From NCBI RefSeq assembly GCF_019802255.1, contig NZ_JAHYSS010000002.1, forward strand, positions 124,001 to 188,000: a DNA stretch of 64,000 nucleotides, in the 5' to 3' direction. The translations under genes and the position numbers were made by a program. Of this stretch, positions 18,923 to 28,197 are shown in pieces; position 1 is the first letter of the stretch, and each line of letters starts with the position of its first letter. Under the pieces are notes generated by a model, which was not told the DNA's origin, ran no database searches, and saw nothing but the letters and a program-made list of their open reading frames with translations. The stretch comes from Pedobacter polysacchareus (GTDB lineage Bacteria; Bacteroidota; Bacteroidia; Sphingobacteriales; Sphingobacteriaceae).

Positions 18923-21199
18923 ATGAAACGATTGCTGCTGTTGCCAATTTTACTTCTTTTTCTCTTCATTACAGTTAATGCTCAGGAAAAAGGCGGATTT
19001 ATCTCTGGAAAAGTAAATACAGCAGATGGCAAGCCAGCAGGAAATGTATTGGTTTTTATCAAAGGCTTGAAAAGTATTGCTTATACCAATGCGGAAGGAA
19101 ATTTTAAAATCTTTTCTCCAAAGGGGGCGCAAGTATTGGTTTTTCAAACAGCCACAAAAAAACAAATAGAACAGCCAGTTACGGTAACAGGGAATCAGCA
19201 GCAGGAAACTCCTGCAGTCAGCTTAAGAGAAAATTCTTACGAACTCCATGAAGTGGTGATTACTGGTCAGTACGAACCACAATCTCTGCGAAATTCTGTC
19301 TATAATGTTCGAACGATCAGCAGTGAAATGATTCGTTTACGTGGGGCAACAGAGTTGAAAAATATATTAAGTACCGAATTGGGCATTCGTTTTACGACCG
19401 ATCGGCCAACCGGAATCAGCAGTCCAGACTTGATGGGCGTATCCGGTGCAGGGATTAAAATCCTGCTGGATGGGGTTCCGATGATGGATCGTGGTACAGG
19501 TAAAGAAAGTTTAGGACAGATTGATATCAACACCGTTGAGCGTATAGAAATTGTGGAAGGTCCTATGTCTGTGATTTATGGCACTGACGCCATGGCAGGA
19601 GTGATCAATATCATTACCAAAAGCCGCGGACAAGATCATTTTTCAGTAACCGCCAGAGTTCAGGAAGAAACTGCGGGTAGAGAATATGATGCATTTGACG
19701 GCAAAGGAACACACAATGAATTTCTGGGCTTCAACTGGCAGAAAAACGGCTGGAATGTGGCAGCTTCCGGCAGCCGTAATAATTTTGGTGGCTGGCAAGG
19801 TAATAAAATTGGCCGCGAGCAAGAATGGCTGCCTAAAAATCAATGGCTGACCTCGGCTGCTGCCGGATATAAAAATGAAAAATTCGATGTATGGTATCGT
19901 TTCAACGGAGCCGACGAAAGTTTAAAACTTTTAGGCCCGATTACCAATTCACCAAGGGTATCCGATAAAGAATACATTTCTAAACGTTGGTTCCACCAAT
20001 TGCAGGGATCTGTATTTGTAAACGATAAGCTGAGCATCGATGCTGCTGCGGCCTATACAGATTATAGTCGCCGGACTTTATCCACAGATTTGGAACTGGC
20101 TACAGGAAAAGAAACCCTATCAACAGAATTGGGTTCACAGGATCTGGATGAATTGGCTACGGTCTTCTTTAGAACTACCGCGCAATATCAAATATCACCG
20201 GAACTGGTTTTACAGCCGGGTATTGAATACAATAGGAATTCTGGTCAGGGGGGGAGAATCAGCGGATCACCGGTCATCAATGATTATTCATTTTTCTTAT
20301 CCACACAATGGCAGGTAAATGAAGCCATTCAATTGAAACCTGGTTTCAGGCTGACTAAAAACTCCATCTATAAAGCGCCGCCAATCATTCCGTCCTTGCA
20401 TTCAAAAATCAGATTGAATAAAGACCTTGACCTTCGCCTTTCTTATGCAAGAGGGTTTAGAGCGCCAATGCTGAGAGAGCTTTATTTTTACTATAAAGAT
20501 ACCAACCATGACATTGCCGGGAACCTGGACCTGAAAGCTGAATACTCGAATAGTTTTTATGGCTCTCTTGCCTGGGCAGTAAAAACTGCTCCTGATCTGC
20601 GATTCAACACGATTGTAAGTGGTTTTTTCAACGACTATAAAAACAAGATTGATTTAGGACTAGTGGAGGGGACTACGAATGTAAATACCTACCTCAACAT
20701 CGCTAAGAATAAGACGACAGGCGGAGAGTGGAACAATACTTTATACTGGAAAGGTTTACAAGCCAGTTTAGGCTTCGCTTATATCGGTCAATATAATTTG
20801 TATTCGGAAGAGAAAGAACAATTTGGTGATACCCCGAAGTTTGTGTGGACACCGGAAATCAATTCCAATATCTCTTATCTGCTGCCAAAAATCAACACCA
20901 ATATCAGCTTGTTCTATAAGTTCACAGGGAAGAAATCGACTTATATCTTGAGCCAGGGGGCCAGCGGTACCACTGCAAGATTGTCGAAAATGGCTGCGTT
21001 TCATATTGCAGACCTGACTTTAAATAAAACCATTAACAAATACCTGAGCCTTAACGGAGGAGTCAGAAACTTATTCGATGTCACAAGAATTCGTGCTACA
21101 GGTGTAGAAGCGGGAGCACATACCAATGATGGCAGCAATCCATTCGGCTATGGACGTTCTTATTTCCTGGGCTTAACGATGAACTGGGCTAAAAAATAA
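18923..21199 (+). CDS. hmuR: TonB-dependent haem receptor (HmuR-like)
   Basis: A 758-residue outer membrane receptor importing haem with TonB energy. It has a signal peptide ending near ITVNAQ, a carboxypeptidase-regulatory-like domain (about residues 25-105), a plug domain with GVSGAGIKILLDGVPMMDRG and EGPMSVIYGTDAMAGVINI, and a beta-barrel to the C terminus. The haem-receptor FRAP motif occurs at about residue 512 (YARGFRAPMLREL). A His follows in KDTNHDIAG, and then NLDLKAEYS stands where NPNLKPE is usual, the arrangement known for HmuR-type receptors. The Met at 18923 directly starts the signal peptide; the upstream in-frame ATG at 18890 would overlap the operators. First gene of hmuRYTUVS. 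Confidence 0.9.
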   Translation: MKRLLLLPILLLFLFITVNAQEKGGFISGKVNTADGKPAGNVLVFIKGLKSIAYTNAEGNFKIFSPKGAQVLVFQTATKKQIEQPVTVTGNQQQETPAVSLRENSYELHEVVITGQYEPQSLRNSVYNVRTISSEMIRLRGATELKNILSTELGIRFTTDRPTGISSPDLMGVSGAGIKILLDGVPMMDRGTGKESLGQIDINTVERIEIVEGPMSVIYGTDAMAGVINIITKSRGQDHFSVTARVQEETAGREYDAFDGKGTHNEFLGFNWQKNGWNVAASGSRNNFGGWQGNKIGREQEWLPKNQWLTSAAAGYKNEKFDVWYRFNGADESLKLLGPITNSPRVSDKEYISKRWFHQLQGSVFVNDKLSIDAAAAYTDYSRRTLSTDLELATGKETLSTELGSQDLDELATVFFRTTAQYQISPELVLQPGIEYNRNSGQGGRISGSPVINDYSFFLSTQWQVNEAIQLKPGFRLTKNSIYKAPPIIPSLHSKIRLNKDLDLRLSYARGFRAPMLRELYFYYKDTNHDIAGNLDLKAEYSNSFYGSLAWAVKTAPDLRFNTIVSGFFNDYKNKIDLGLVEGTTNVNTYLNIAKNKTTGGEWNNTLYWKGLQASLGFAYIGQYNLYSEEKEQFGDTPKFVWTPEINSNISYLLPKINTNISLFYKFTGKKSTYILSQGASGTTARLSKMAAFHIADLTLNKTINKYLSLNGGVRNLFDVTRIRATGVEAGAHTNDGSNPFGYGRSYFLGLTMNWAKK

Positions 21200-21219
21200 A
21201 CCAAAAAAATAAGAATATT

Positions 21220-22641
21220 ATGAAAAAAGTTTTCCATTTCCTTTTAATGATCTCTCTGATGGCAACGGCAGTATCCTGCAAAAAGTCGGATCCGCCATTG
21301 CCAGACAATACGATCAGTTTTGAAGCTGCAAAGCAAGGTTTAGAGGCCGCAGCTTCAGAAGCAGTTTTGAAAATCAACTTAACAAGAGCAGCAGATGCTG
21401 CTGTAGCAGTAACCGTTAACCTTCAGGGAACTGGATTAACTTACGGAACAGAATATATTACTGAGCCAGCAGCAACTGCAAATGTATTGACATTGAGCAT
21501 CCCAGCTGGTTCAACAAGTGTTTCATTTAAAGTGAAAAAGGTAGCCAATGCCATTCTGAATGGGACAGAAACCATTGCTTTTACCATTGGCGCTGCCGGA
21601 AGTCCTGCAGTAATGGGCAGCACGGTGAAAACAGAATTGACTTTCTCTTCAATTACTTCTGAAGGATCTCAATTGACACTGAAAGGAATTTTCGGGGCTG
21701 AAGCTGGAAGCAGTGCATTAAATTCGGTGTATGTTGATTTAAGCAGCAACTCCATGGTCAATGTGAAAAGAGATGCATGGGTACTTGGTTTTGCTTCCGG
21801 AGCTGACTTCCGCGTAAGATTGAACAATACCAATGGAACTTCAGCGATTAAACTGGCTGGTAAAACTGATTTGAATGCCGTAACTGCATCAGATGTGGTA
21901 TTGGATGATTTAGCAATTGCTTTGGGCGTTTCTGAATCTGCAACAGACCATCCTTTTGTAAATATCGACAACGTATATGGTGATGTAACGAAAGATGTGA
22001 TGGCCAATGTTTCTGCGACTGATGCAGACAATAAAGTATTTATCGTGAATCCTTCAGGAGGTAGCCATACTTCAGTATTGTCATTAGACAACTTATTGAA
22101 AATTCGTGTGCTGAGAAAAGGAACAGGATATACTTTACAATATGCAAAATTGAAAGAAACTACTTTCAAAACGATCGACCTGGTTAAAGATGACGCAAAC
22201 AACTATGTGTTTGTAGATTTCAGCGATGTAGCGAAGGTAGTGAACGTAGAGCCTGCAAAAGCGAAATGGGATCTGGTATGGACCTGGTCTATCTATTATG
22301 GAGCAGCAGGTGCAACGACTTATCCTTACGGATTCTCTGATATTGTTTTTGTGAACAATGTGGGTGGCGTTCAGGCAGCACAAGTGGCGACTACTACGGT
22401 TTCTTTTGCCAACTATAAAGAAAGCAACATTGCGACGACTACTTTCAAAGCGGATCGTAATGTAATTGGTTCAGACTGGCGTTCTACCAGTCCGGCAACA
22501 GGAGTTAAATCGGATCGTTTCTATGTAATTAAAGACGGTTCAGGAAATGTATATAAACTGAGATTCATCTCAATGGGTGCTGGTGATGGCGGTAAACGCG
22601 GTGAGCCAGTGATTGAGTATGTACTCGTTAAGAAGGGCTAA
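21220..22641 (+). CDS. hmuY: HmuY-family haem-binding lipoprotein, long form
   Basis: A 473-residue surface or periplasmic lipoprotein (signal ending in AVSC) that likely captures haem for the receptor encoded just upstream. Residues about 30-150 form a Calx-beta-like or similar beta-sandwich (FKVKKVANAILNGTETIAFTIG). The HmuY region fills the rest, with KRDAWVLGFASGADFRVRLN, KWDLVWTW, SDRFYVIKDGSGNVYKLRF and a C-terminal beta strand. Classical HmuY is roughly half this length, so the N-terminal domain is an addition. Which residues bind haem cannot be fixed by eye. It starts 20 bases after hmuR. Confidence 0.82.
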   Translation: MKKVFHFLLMISLMATAVSCKKSDPPLPDNTISFEAAKQGLEAAASEAVLKINLTRAADAAVAVTVNLQGTGLTYGTEYITEPAATANVLTLSIPAGSTSVSFKVKKVANAILNGTETIAFTIGAAGSPAVMGSTVKTELTFSSITSEGSQLTLKGIFGAEAGSSALNSVYVDLSSNSMVNVKRDAWVLGFASGADFRVRLNNTNGTSAIKLAGKTDLNAVTASDVVLDDLAIALGVSESATDHPFVNIDNVYGDVTKDVMANVSATDADNKVFIVNPSGGSHTSVLSLDNLLKIRVLRKGTGYTLQYAKLKETTFKTIDLVKDDANNYVFVDFSDVAKVVNVEPAKAKWDLVWTWSIYYGAAGATTYPYGFSDIVFVNNVGGVQAAQVATTTVSFANYKESNIATTTFKADRNVIGSDWRSTSPATGVKSDRFYVIKDGSGNVYKLRFISMGAGDGGKRGEPVIEYVLVKKG

Positions 22642-22729
22642 AATTTGGTTAGTTTAGGTTGTAGGAAGCTTCCGGTGGATGCCGGAAGCTCATCCTTCTT
22701 TTACCGCAGCAGATTTTAAATACAAAAAC

Positions 22730-23590
22730 ATGAAATACAAACTAATTATTTTGTTCTGTGGCGTATTGGCACTGAGCGCTTGTAATGCCGGTGCAGACAA
22801 AAAGACAGCCAACCAGCAACTGGACAGTATCAAAATTGTTTCCCTCAACGGAACGATTTCTGAGATTGTTGCCGGCCTTGGTCTGGAGAAAAATATTGTA
22901 GGGACAGATATCACCAGCAATTACCCGGAGCGCCTGAAAAGCAAGCCTAAAGTAGGACATAACCGGAGAATTAATGCAGAGGGTGTGTTATCCCTACAAC
23001 CAAATATCGTAGTCGGCATGGCGAAAGAAATGAGCCCGCAGCTGGCTACGCAGTTTAAAGCAGCAGGAATCCGATTGATCCTTTTCGATCAGGAATTTAC
23101 TGCAGAAGGAACGAAAAAGTTGATTCATGCGGTGGCAGACAGCCTTCAGTATACGGCAAAAGCAGATTCACTGGCGAAAGCTTTTGAAATGCAATTGGCC
23201 GAAGCACAAGCGCATGTCAATAACACTAAAAAACCTAAAGTATTGTTCATTTATGCCCGTGGCACGGGAACAATGATGGTTGGCGGTACAGGAACACCGG
23301 TAGAAAAGGTAATTGAAATGGCCGGTGGTGTGAACGCCATCACTGAATTTGAAGAATACAAGCCTTTAACCTCTGAGGCATTGGTGAAAGCAAATCCTGA
23401 TGTGCTGTTGTTATTTGACGACGGACTAGAAAGTTTAGGTGGTATTCCAGGGCTGTTAAAAGTGCAGGGGATAGCCGAAACCAATGCAGGAAAGAATAAA
23501 AGAGTGGTGACCATGCCAGGTGAAATGCTGACCAGTTTTGGTCCGCGATTAGGCCAGGCAGTAACTTCATTAGCAGAAAAGATAAAGTGA
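22730..23590 (+). CDS. hmuT: haem ABC transporter substrate-binding lipoprotein (HmuT-like)
   Basis: A 286-residue periplasmic binding protein of the helical-backbone (BtuF/FhuD/HmuT) type. The lipoprotein signal is LALSAC. The N-terminal lobe starts with KIVSLNGTISEIVAGLGLEKNIVGTD and LQPNIVVG, and the C-terminal lobe contains MAGGVNAITEFEEYKPLTSEALVKANPDVLL. The Met at 22730 was preferred over an upstream start at 22679, which adds 17 residues before the signal peptide. The last codons overlap the GTG start of the permease (GTGA), so translation is probably coupled. Confidence 0.88.
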   Translation: MKYKLIILFCGVLALSACNAGADKKTANQQLDSIKIVSLNGTISEIVAGLGLEKNIVGTDITSNYPERLKSKPKVGHNRRINAEGVLSLQPNIVVGMAKEMSPQLATQFKAAGIRLILFDQEFTAEGTKKLIHAVADSLQYTAKADSLAKAFEMQLAEAQAHVNNTKKPKVLFIYARGTGTMMVGGTGTPVEKVIEMAGGVNAITEFEEYKPLTSEALVKANPDVLLLFDDGLESLGGIPGLLKVQGIAETNAGKNKRVVTMPGEMLTSFGPRLGQAVTSLAEKIK

Positions 23591-24633
23591 TCAGGAAAAC
23601 AGGATATATCCTTTTAAGTTTAACCCTCGTTTTAATTTTAACGATGGTCATTTCGTCTTGCGTGGGGGCGGTGCCCATTAGTTTTTCTGAATTAATGTCC
23701 ATCATTGCTTACCATACCGGACTATCCGGGCATCAGAATTTTGAGTCCCAGCAGGCAGCGGTATTTTTAAACCTGCGCTTGCCAAGGGTGATGTTGGGGG
23801 TGTTGATTGGTGCTGCGCTTGGGATTTCCGGTGCTGCTATTCAAGGGCTTTTCAGAAATCCATTGGCAGAACCCGGATTGATTGGTATTTCCTCAGGGGC
23901 TACGCTGTTTGCGGTCGTGATGATCGTGCTGGAAACGAAAATATTTAAACAATTAACGGGAGTTCTTGGGTTTTACGCTTTGTCGGTAGCAGCATTTATT
24001 GGTGCGGCATTAACCACTATGCTGGTGTATCGCATTGCGATGAGAAACGGAAAAACCATCATCACCACTTTGCTGTTGGGTGGAATAGCGATCAATGCCC
24101 TGGCAGGTGCATTTACAGGACTCTTAACTTATATGGCTACAGACGCACAACTCCGCAACATTACATTTTGGAGTCTGGGGAGTTTAGGCGGTGCAAGCTG
24201 GCCAACAGTAACTGCTTTATTGCCTTTTGTTTTGATTCCGATATTGGGCTTGCCTTTTTTGTCTAAATCCTTAAATGCACTGGCATTGGGTGAAGCTCAG
24301 GCGATGCACATGGGCGTAAATGTGAAGGTGGTAAAATTACTGGTGATTGGTCTGGCTACGATGGCCGTTGGTGCTTCCGTAGCTGTGGCAGGAATTATCG
24401 CCTTTATCGGGCTGATTATTCCACATATTTTAAGAATGATGTTTACTGCTGATCATCGCCTGGTTATTCCAGGATCGGCATTGCTGGGTGCAGCTTTGCT
24501 TACCCTGGCAGATTTGATTGCAAGAACAGTGGTTGCACCGGCAGAATTGCCAATAGGTATCTTGACTGCCATGATTGGTGCCCCTGTATTTATTTATATC
24601 ATCATTACGGAAAGAAATAAAACGAACCCATAA
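23587..24633 (+). CDS. hmuU: haem ABC transporter permease (FecCD family, HmuU-like)
   Basis: A 348-residue inner membrane permease with around ten hydrophobic helices. Family signatures are LNLRLPRVMLGVLIGAALGISGAAIQGLFRNPLAEPGLIG and, near the C terminus, AVAGIIAFIGLIIPHILRM, the coupling-helix region that contacts the ATPase. GTG start at 23587 overlapping the hmuT stop by 4 bases; the stop codon abuts the hmuV ATG with no gap. It forms the channel of the haem importer with HmuV and HmuT. Confidence 0.9.
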   Translation: MIRKTGYILLSLTLVLILTMVISSCVGAVPISFSELMSIIAYHTGLSGHQNFESQQAAVFLNLRLPRVMLGVLIGAALGISGAAIQGLFRNPLAEPGLIGISSGATLFAVVMIVLETKIFKQLTGVLGFYALSVAAFIGAALTTMLVYRIAMRNGKTIITTLLLGGIAINALAGAFTGLLTYMATDAQLRNITFWSLGSLGGASWPTVTALLPFVLIPILGLPFLSKSLNALALGEAQAMHMGVNVKVVKLLVIGLATMAVGASVAVAGIIAFIGLIIPHILRMMFTADHRLVIPGSALLGAALLTLADLIARTVVAPAELPIGILTAMIGAPVFIYIIITERNKTNP

Positions 24634-25416
24634 ATGATCAAGGTAAGAGAACTGAGTTTTAAGGTAGGGAATAAAAAGTTATTGGATAATTTGAGCTTTG
24701 ACGCCCATAAAGGGGAGTTGCTGGCCATATTAGGAGCCAATGGCGCTGGAAAAAGCACATTGATGAAATTGCTTTGTAAAGAGATCCGCCCTTCTTCAGG
24801 AACGATTTCGATCCATGATAAAGCCTTAAATGATTACCGTCTGGAAGACCTGGCAAAAACACGTGCGGTATTGTCGCAGCACAATACTTTGTCGGTTTCT
24901 TTTCAGGTGAATGAGCTGGTTTTAATGGGGCGTTACCCTCATTTTCAGCAAAAACCTAGGGAAGAAGATTTCAAGATTGTTCGCGAGGCAATGGAGGAAA
25001 CAGGGATTACCCACCTGGCTTCCAGGGATTACAACACGCTTTCCGGTGGAGAGCAGCAAAGGGTACAGCTGGCCAGGGTAATCGCACAGGTTTATGACAG
25101 TCCGAATGCCTGTTTGTTTTTAGATGAGCCCACCAATGGCCTGGATTTATTGTACCAGCAGCAAATTATGGAGCTGGCCAGGAAGCTGGCCGACCGCGGT
25201 TATTGCGTGGTTTGTATCCTGCATGATATTAATTTTGCTTCCCGTTTTGCAGACCGCATCATGATGCTGAAGCAGGGAGAAAAGGTGGCCGAAGGCTTAC
25301 CAATAGAAGTGATCAATTGTGAAAATATACACAAAACCTTCAGTATAAAAGTGAAACTGATGGAATGTGAAGGTTATACCTGTCCGCTGGTTGTACCAGC
25401 AACGATATTAAAGTAA
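24634..25416 (+). CDS. hmuV: haem ABC transporter ATP-binding protein (HmuV-like)
   Basis: A 260-residue ATPase of the FecE/BtuD/HmuV group. Walker A is GANGAGKST, the Q-loop is in LSQHNTLSVSFQVNELVLMGR, the signature is LSGGEQQRVQLARV, and Walker B is LFLDEPTNGLD followed by a switch His in CILHDINFA. The VLMGRYPHF segment is characteristic of haem and siderophore importers. It sits directly after hmuU without a gap and 5 bases before the haem-degrading factor gene. Confidence 0.92.
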   Translation: MIKVRELSFKVGNKKLLDNLSFDAHKGELLAILGANGAGKSTLMKLLCKEIRPSSGTISIHDKALNDYRLEDLAKTRAVLSQHNTLSVSFQVNELVLMGRYPHFQQKPREEDFKIVREAMEETGITHLASRDYNTLSGGEQQRVQLARVIAQVYDSPNACLFLDEPTNGLDLLYQQQIMELARKLADRGYCVVCILHDINFASRFADRIMMLKQGEKVAEGLPIEVINCENIHKTFSIKVKLMECEGYTCPLVVPATILK

Positions 25417-25421
25417 GAATT

Positions 25422-26450
25422 ATGGAAAAGACATTAGATTTAAAACAGCAATGGGAAGCTTTCAAAGTTGAAAATCCTAAACTAAGAATCAGAGATGCGG
25501 CCCGCGCATTAGGCACTGCCGAAGCAGCACTAATTGCCACTACGGTAGGGGATACTGCCATCCGCTTAAAAGATGAATTCCCTGAAATCCTTCAAGGTGT
25601 AGCAGCTTTAGGAAAAGTAATGGCTTTAACACGTAATGACAATTGCGTACATGAACGTAAGGGAGTGTATCATAAAGTGACTTTCCGTGGCTCCATGGGC
25701 CTTGCCGTAAATCCTGATATAGACCTGAGGTTGTTCATGAGCCAATGGGCATCAGGTTTTGCTGTCAATGAAAACAATAGAAAAAGCCTGCAGTTCTTTG
25801 GAAAAGATGGCGAAGCAGTACATAAAATTTACCTGACGGAAGCTAGTCTGGAATCTGCTTATGAAGATTTAGTCGCTAAATACACTGCGGAAGATCAGAA
25901 AGCAGCATTAGAAATCAGCGCAGCAAAAGCACCGATAGCGGAATTGCCGGATGCAGAAATTGAAGTGGAAGTATTCCAGAAAGCCTGGCTGGCTTTAGAA
26001 GATACGCATGATTTTCATGGTCTTTTGAAAACCTATACCGTAACCAGGACTCAGGCGCTGCGCTTGGCTCCGGAAGGACATGCTTTCTCTATTACTTTAG
26101 CTTCTTTGAAATCCATATTACATAAAGCCTCGGAAACAGATCTGCAGATTATGGTATTTACCGGTAGTGCGGGATGCATTCAGATCCACACAGGTTTGGT
26201 AAAGAAATTAGTAGAAACAGGACCTTGGTTCAATGTACTGGATCCTGATTTTAACCTGCATTTAAGAATGGATGCGATTGATTCGATCTGGTTGGTTAAA
26301 AAGCCAACAAAAGATGGTATTGTGACCAGTATTGAAGTTTTTGACAATAAAGGTGAAATTATCGTCCAGTTTTTCGGAAAGCGTAAACCAGGTATTCCAG
26401 AAGATGAAAACTGGAGGTTTATCGCCAATGAGTTGGCGGTAATCGCCTAA
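25422..26450 (+). CDS. hmuS: haemin-degrading factor HmuS/HemS
   Basis: A 342-residue cytoplasmic protein of the HemS/ChuS/HmuS family, which binds imported haem and, in several species, opens the ring. It shows the two-fold repeat of the family. The N-terminal half begins with WEAFKVENPKLRIRDAARALGTAEAALIATTVG and has VMALTRNDNCVHERKGVYHKV. The C-terminal half repeats this with IMVFTGSAGCIQIHTGLVKKL and WFNVLDPDFNLHLR. The likely axial ligand lies among the His residues of these stretches but was not fixed by eye. It is the last gene of the hmu operon and is followed by a strong terminator. Confidence 0.92.
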   Translation: MEKTLDLKQQWEAFKVENPKLRIRDAARALGTAEAALIATTVGDTAIRLKDEFPEILQGVAALGKVMALTRNDNCVHERKGVYHKVTFRGSMGLAVNPDIDLRLFMSQWASGFAVNENNRKSLQFFGKDGEAVHKIYLTEASLESAYEDLVAKYTAEDQKAALEISAAKAPIAELPDAEIEVEVFQKAWLALEDTHDFHGLLKTYTVTRTQALRLAPEGHAFSITLASLKSILHKASETDLQIMVFTGSAGCIQIHTGLVKKLVETGPWFNVLDPDFNLHLRMDAIDSIWLVKKPTKDGIVTSIEVFDNKGEIIVQFFGKRKPGIPEDENWRFIANELAVIA

Positions 26451-26493
26451 AGAACTATCCCCTTCATTGGGTTGCTTGGGTTTAGGTGTGTTT

Positions 26494-26527
26494 AAAGCGT
26501 CGGATTAGGCCCCGACGCTTTGTTTTT
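26494..26527 (+). terminator. terminator of the hmu operon
   Basis: A perfect 10-bp stem (AAAGCGTCGG at 26494-26503 with CCGACGCTTT at 26512-26521), an 8-nt loop, then GTTTTTT. It lies 44 bases after the hmuS stop and before the convergent methyltransferase gene. Confidence 0.85.
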
Positions 26528-26543
26528 TATAGCTGAGGTGTGT

Positions 26544-27431
26544 TTACTTACCGAAATGATTGAACTTTCCGAAAACACCCAATGGCAATTTAATACCAGA
26601 GGTCGCTTGTAAGAACAATTCTCCAGTCTCCAGATTTTGAACCTGTGGGAAAGAAGTCTTGATCAGGTTTTCTACAATTACAGAAGAGAATCCTAAAGAG
26701 TAGGTGTTTAAGATTAAGAAGTGTTCATCTTCATCCAATAACTGTACTACATCCTGCATCATCTCTTGAATATGGTCTTCCAGTTTCCATTTCTCGCCAT
26801 TTGGTCCATGGCCAAATGCTGGTGGATCTAAGATGATACCATTGTATTTTTTACCGCGTTTCAGTTCTCTTTTTACGAACTTTAAAGCATCTTCTACAAC
26901 CCAGCGCACATCTTTAAGGTTCGAAAGTTCCTGGTTCTCATTGGCCCAGTTCACCACTTGTTTGATAGAATCTACGTGGGTGGTATCTGCACCTGCCGCT
27001 TTCGCGATCAATGATGCTGCACCAGTATAAGCGAAAAGATTCAATACTTTAGGTACTGGTGTTTTGAACTTTTTAACGCAGGAAGAGATATAATCCCAGT
27101 TTACTGCTTGCTCAGGGAATACTCCTACATGTTTGAATGAAGTTAAACCTAAACGCAGGTTGATGCTCACTTCATCATTTTTATAGTTTACATTCCAGCG
27201 ATCCGGAAGGTGTGCGGAGGTTTTTGTCCATTCGCCGGTTGTTGCCGAGCGACCTTTGAACCTGATATGGGTTAATTTTTTCCATTCTTGTTCAGACATC
27301 ATCTTTTTCCATACAGCCTGAGGTTCAGGTCTGCATAAGATCAGATTTCCAAAGCGTTCTAATTTTTCAAAATCACCACAATCAATCAACTCGTAATCTT
27401 TCCAGTGTGTGGGTGTTAACAGGCTTATCAT
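26544..27431 (-). CDS. class I SAM-dependent RNA methyltransferase (RlmI/RlmK-like)
   Basis: A 295-residue Rossmann-fold methyltransferase of the group that modifies 23S rRNA cytosine or guanine. SAM-binding motif I is VLNLFAYTGAASLIAKAAGA, the acidic loop is THVDSIKQVVNWANEN, and the catalytic motif IV is IILDPPAFGHGP. It lacks a PUA domain, having only a short N-terminal segment (LERFGNLILCRPEPQAVWKKMM). Target base is not readable. It lies 13 bases after the MlaF-like gene, in the same transcription unit, a neighbour with no evident functional link. Confidence 0.85.
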   Translation of the reverse strand: MISLLTPTHWKDYELIDCGDFEKLERFGNLILCRPEPQAVWKKMMSEQEWKKLTHIRFKGRSATTGEWTKTSAHLPDRWNVNYKNDEVSINLRLGLTSFKHVGVFPEQAVNWDYISSCVKKFKTPVPKVLNLFAYTGAASLIAKAAGADTTHVDSIKQVVNWANENQELSNLKDVRWVVEDALKFVKRELKRGKKYNGIILDPPAFGHGPNGEKWKLEDHIQEMMQDVVQLLDEDEHFLILNTYSLGFSSVIVENLIKTSFPQVQNLETGELFLQATSGIKLPLGVFGKFNHFGK

Positions 27432-27444
27432 AAAAATATGGGTA

Positions 27445-28197
27445 TTAAAATTTGTCTTTTGCAGCTTTCATAAAGCGGCTGGCAAAAACAAAATCATTTA
27501 GTTCTTGAATGTCAGTATGGGCGATCTCTTTATTGGATCCTTCCCAGAATTTTTTTCCTTCGTGTAAGAATAGGATGTAATCTCCAATTCCCATTACGGA
27601 GTTCATATCGTGTGTCACGACCACGGTGGTGGTATTGTATTCTTCGGTCAGCTCTTTAATCAGCTCATCGATCACGATGGATGTTTTCGGATCCAACCCA
27701 GAGTTGGGTTCATCCACAAACAAATATTTAGGGTTCATGGCGATTGCACGGGCAATACCCACCCTTTTTTTCATCCCTCCGGAAAGTTCCGCAGGAAATA
27801 AAGCGTTTTTGCCAACCAGGTTTACCCTTTCCAGACAGAAGTTTACGCGATCGAGCTTTTCAGAACGTGCCTGATCGGTGAACATATTTAAAGGGAACAT
27901 GATGTTCTCTTCTACCGTCATGGAATCAAAAAGTGCAGATCCCTGAAACAGCATACCGATTTCTTTTCTGATCTCAATCTTTTCCTCAAAGTTCATGGTG
28001 GTGAACTCGCGTCCATCATATTCTACACTTCCTTTTTCAGGATGGTGTAAGCCAATCATACACTTTAATAAGGTGGTTTTTCCGGAACCGGAACCCCCGA
28101 TGATCAGGTTGGTTACTCCGGGTTTAAAGATGGCCGAAATCCCTTTTAGAACATCATTGCTGCCGAATGATTTGTAAATATCTTTGATTTCGATCAT
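27445..28197 (-). CDS. ABC transporter ATP-binding protein, MlaF-type
   Basis: A 250-residue ATPase of the Mla/Mce-type lipid transport systems, working on the inner face of the inner membrane. Walker A is GGSGSGKTT, signature LSGGMKKRVGIARA, Walker B LFVDEPNSGLD, and the switch His is in VVVTHDMNS. The MKKRVGIARA signature and the position directly behind an MlaE permease fit this family. The start overlaps the permease stop by 4 bases (ATGA). No MCE-domain (MlaD) gene is next to it; in this unit a methyltransferase follows instead. Confidence 0.88.
   Translation of the reverse strand: MIEIKDIYKSFGSNDVLKGISAIFKPGVTNLIIGGSGSGKTTLLKCMIGLHHPEKGSVEYDGREFTTMNFEEKIEIRKEIGMLFQGSALFDSMTVEENIMFPLNMFTDQARSEKLDRVNFCLERVNLVGKNALFPAELSGGMKKRVGIARAIAMNPKYLFVDEPNSGLDPKTSIVIDELIKELTEEYNTTTVVVTHDMNSVMGIGDYILFLHEGKKFWEGSNKEIAHTDIQELNDFVFASRFMKAAKDKF

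Noticed and set aside
23340..23705. Minus-strand frame of 121 residues across hmuT and hmuU
   Set aside because: It is antisense to two overlapping recognised genes and has no recognisable product.
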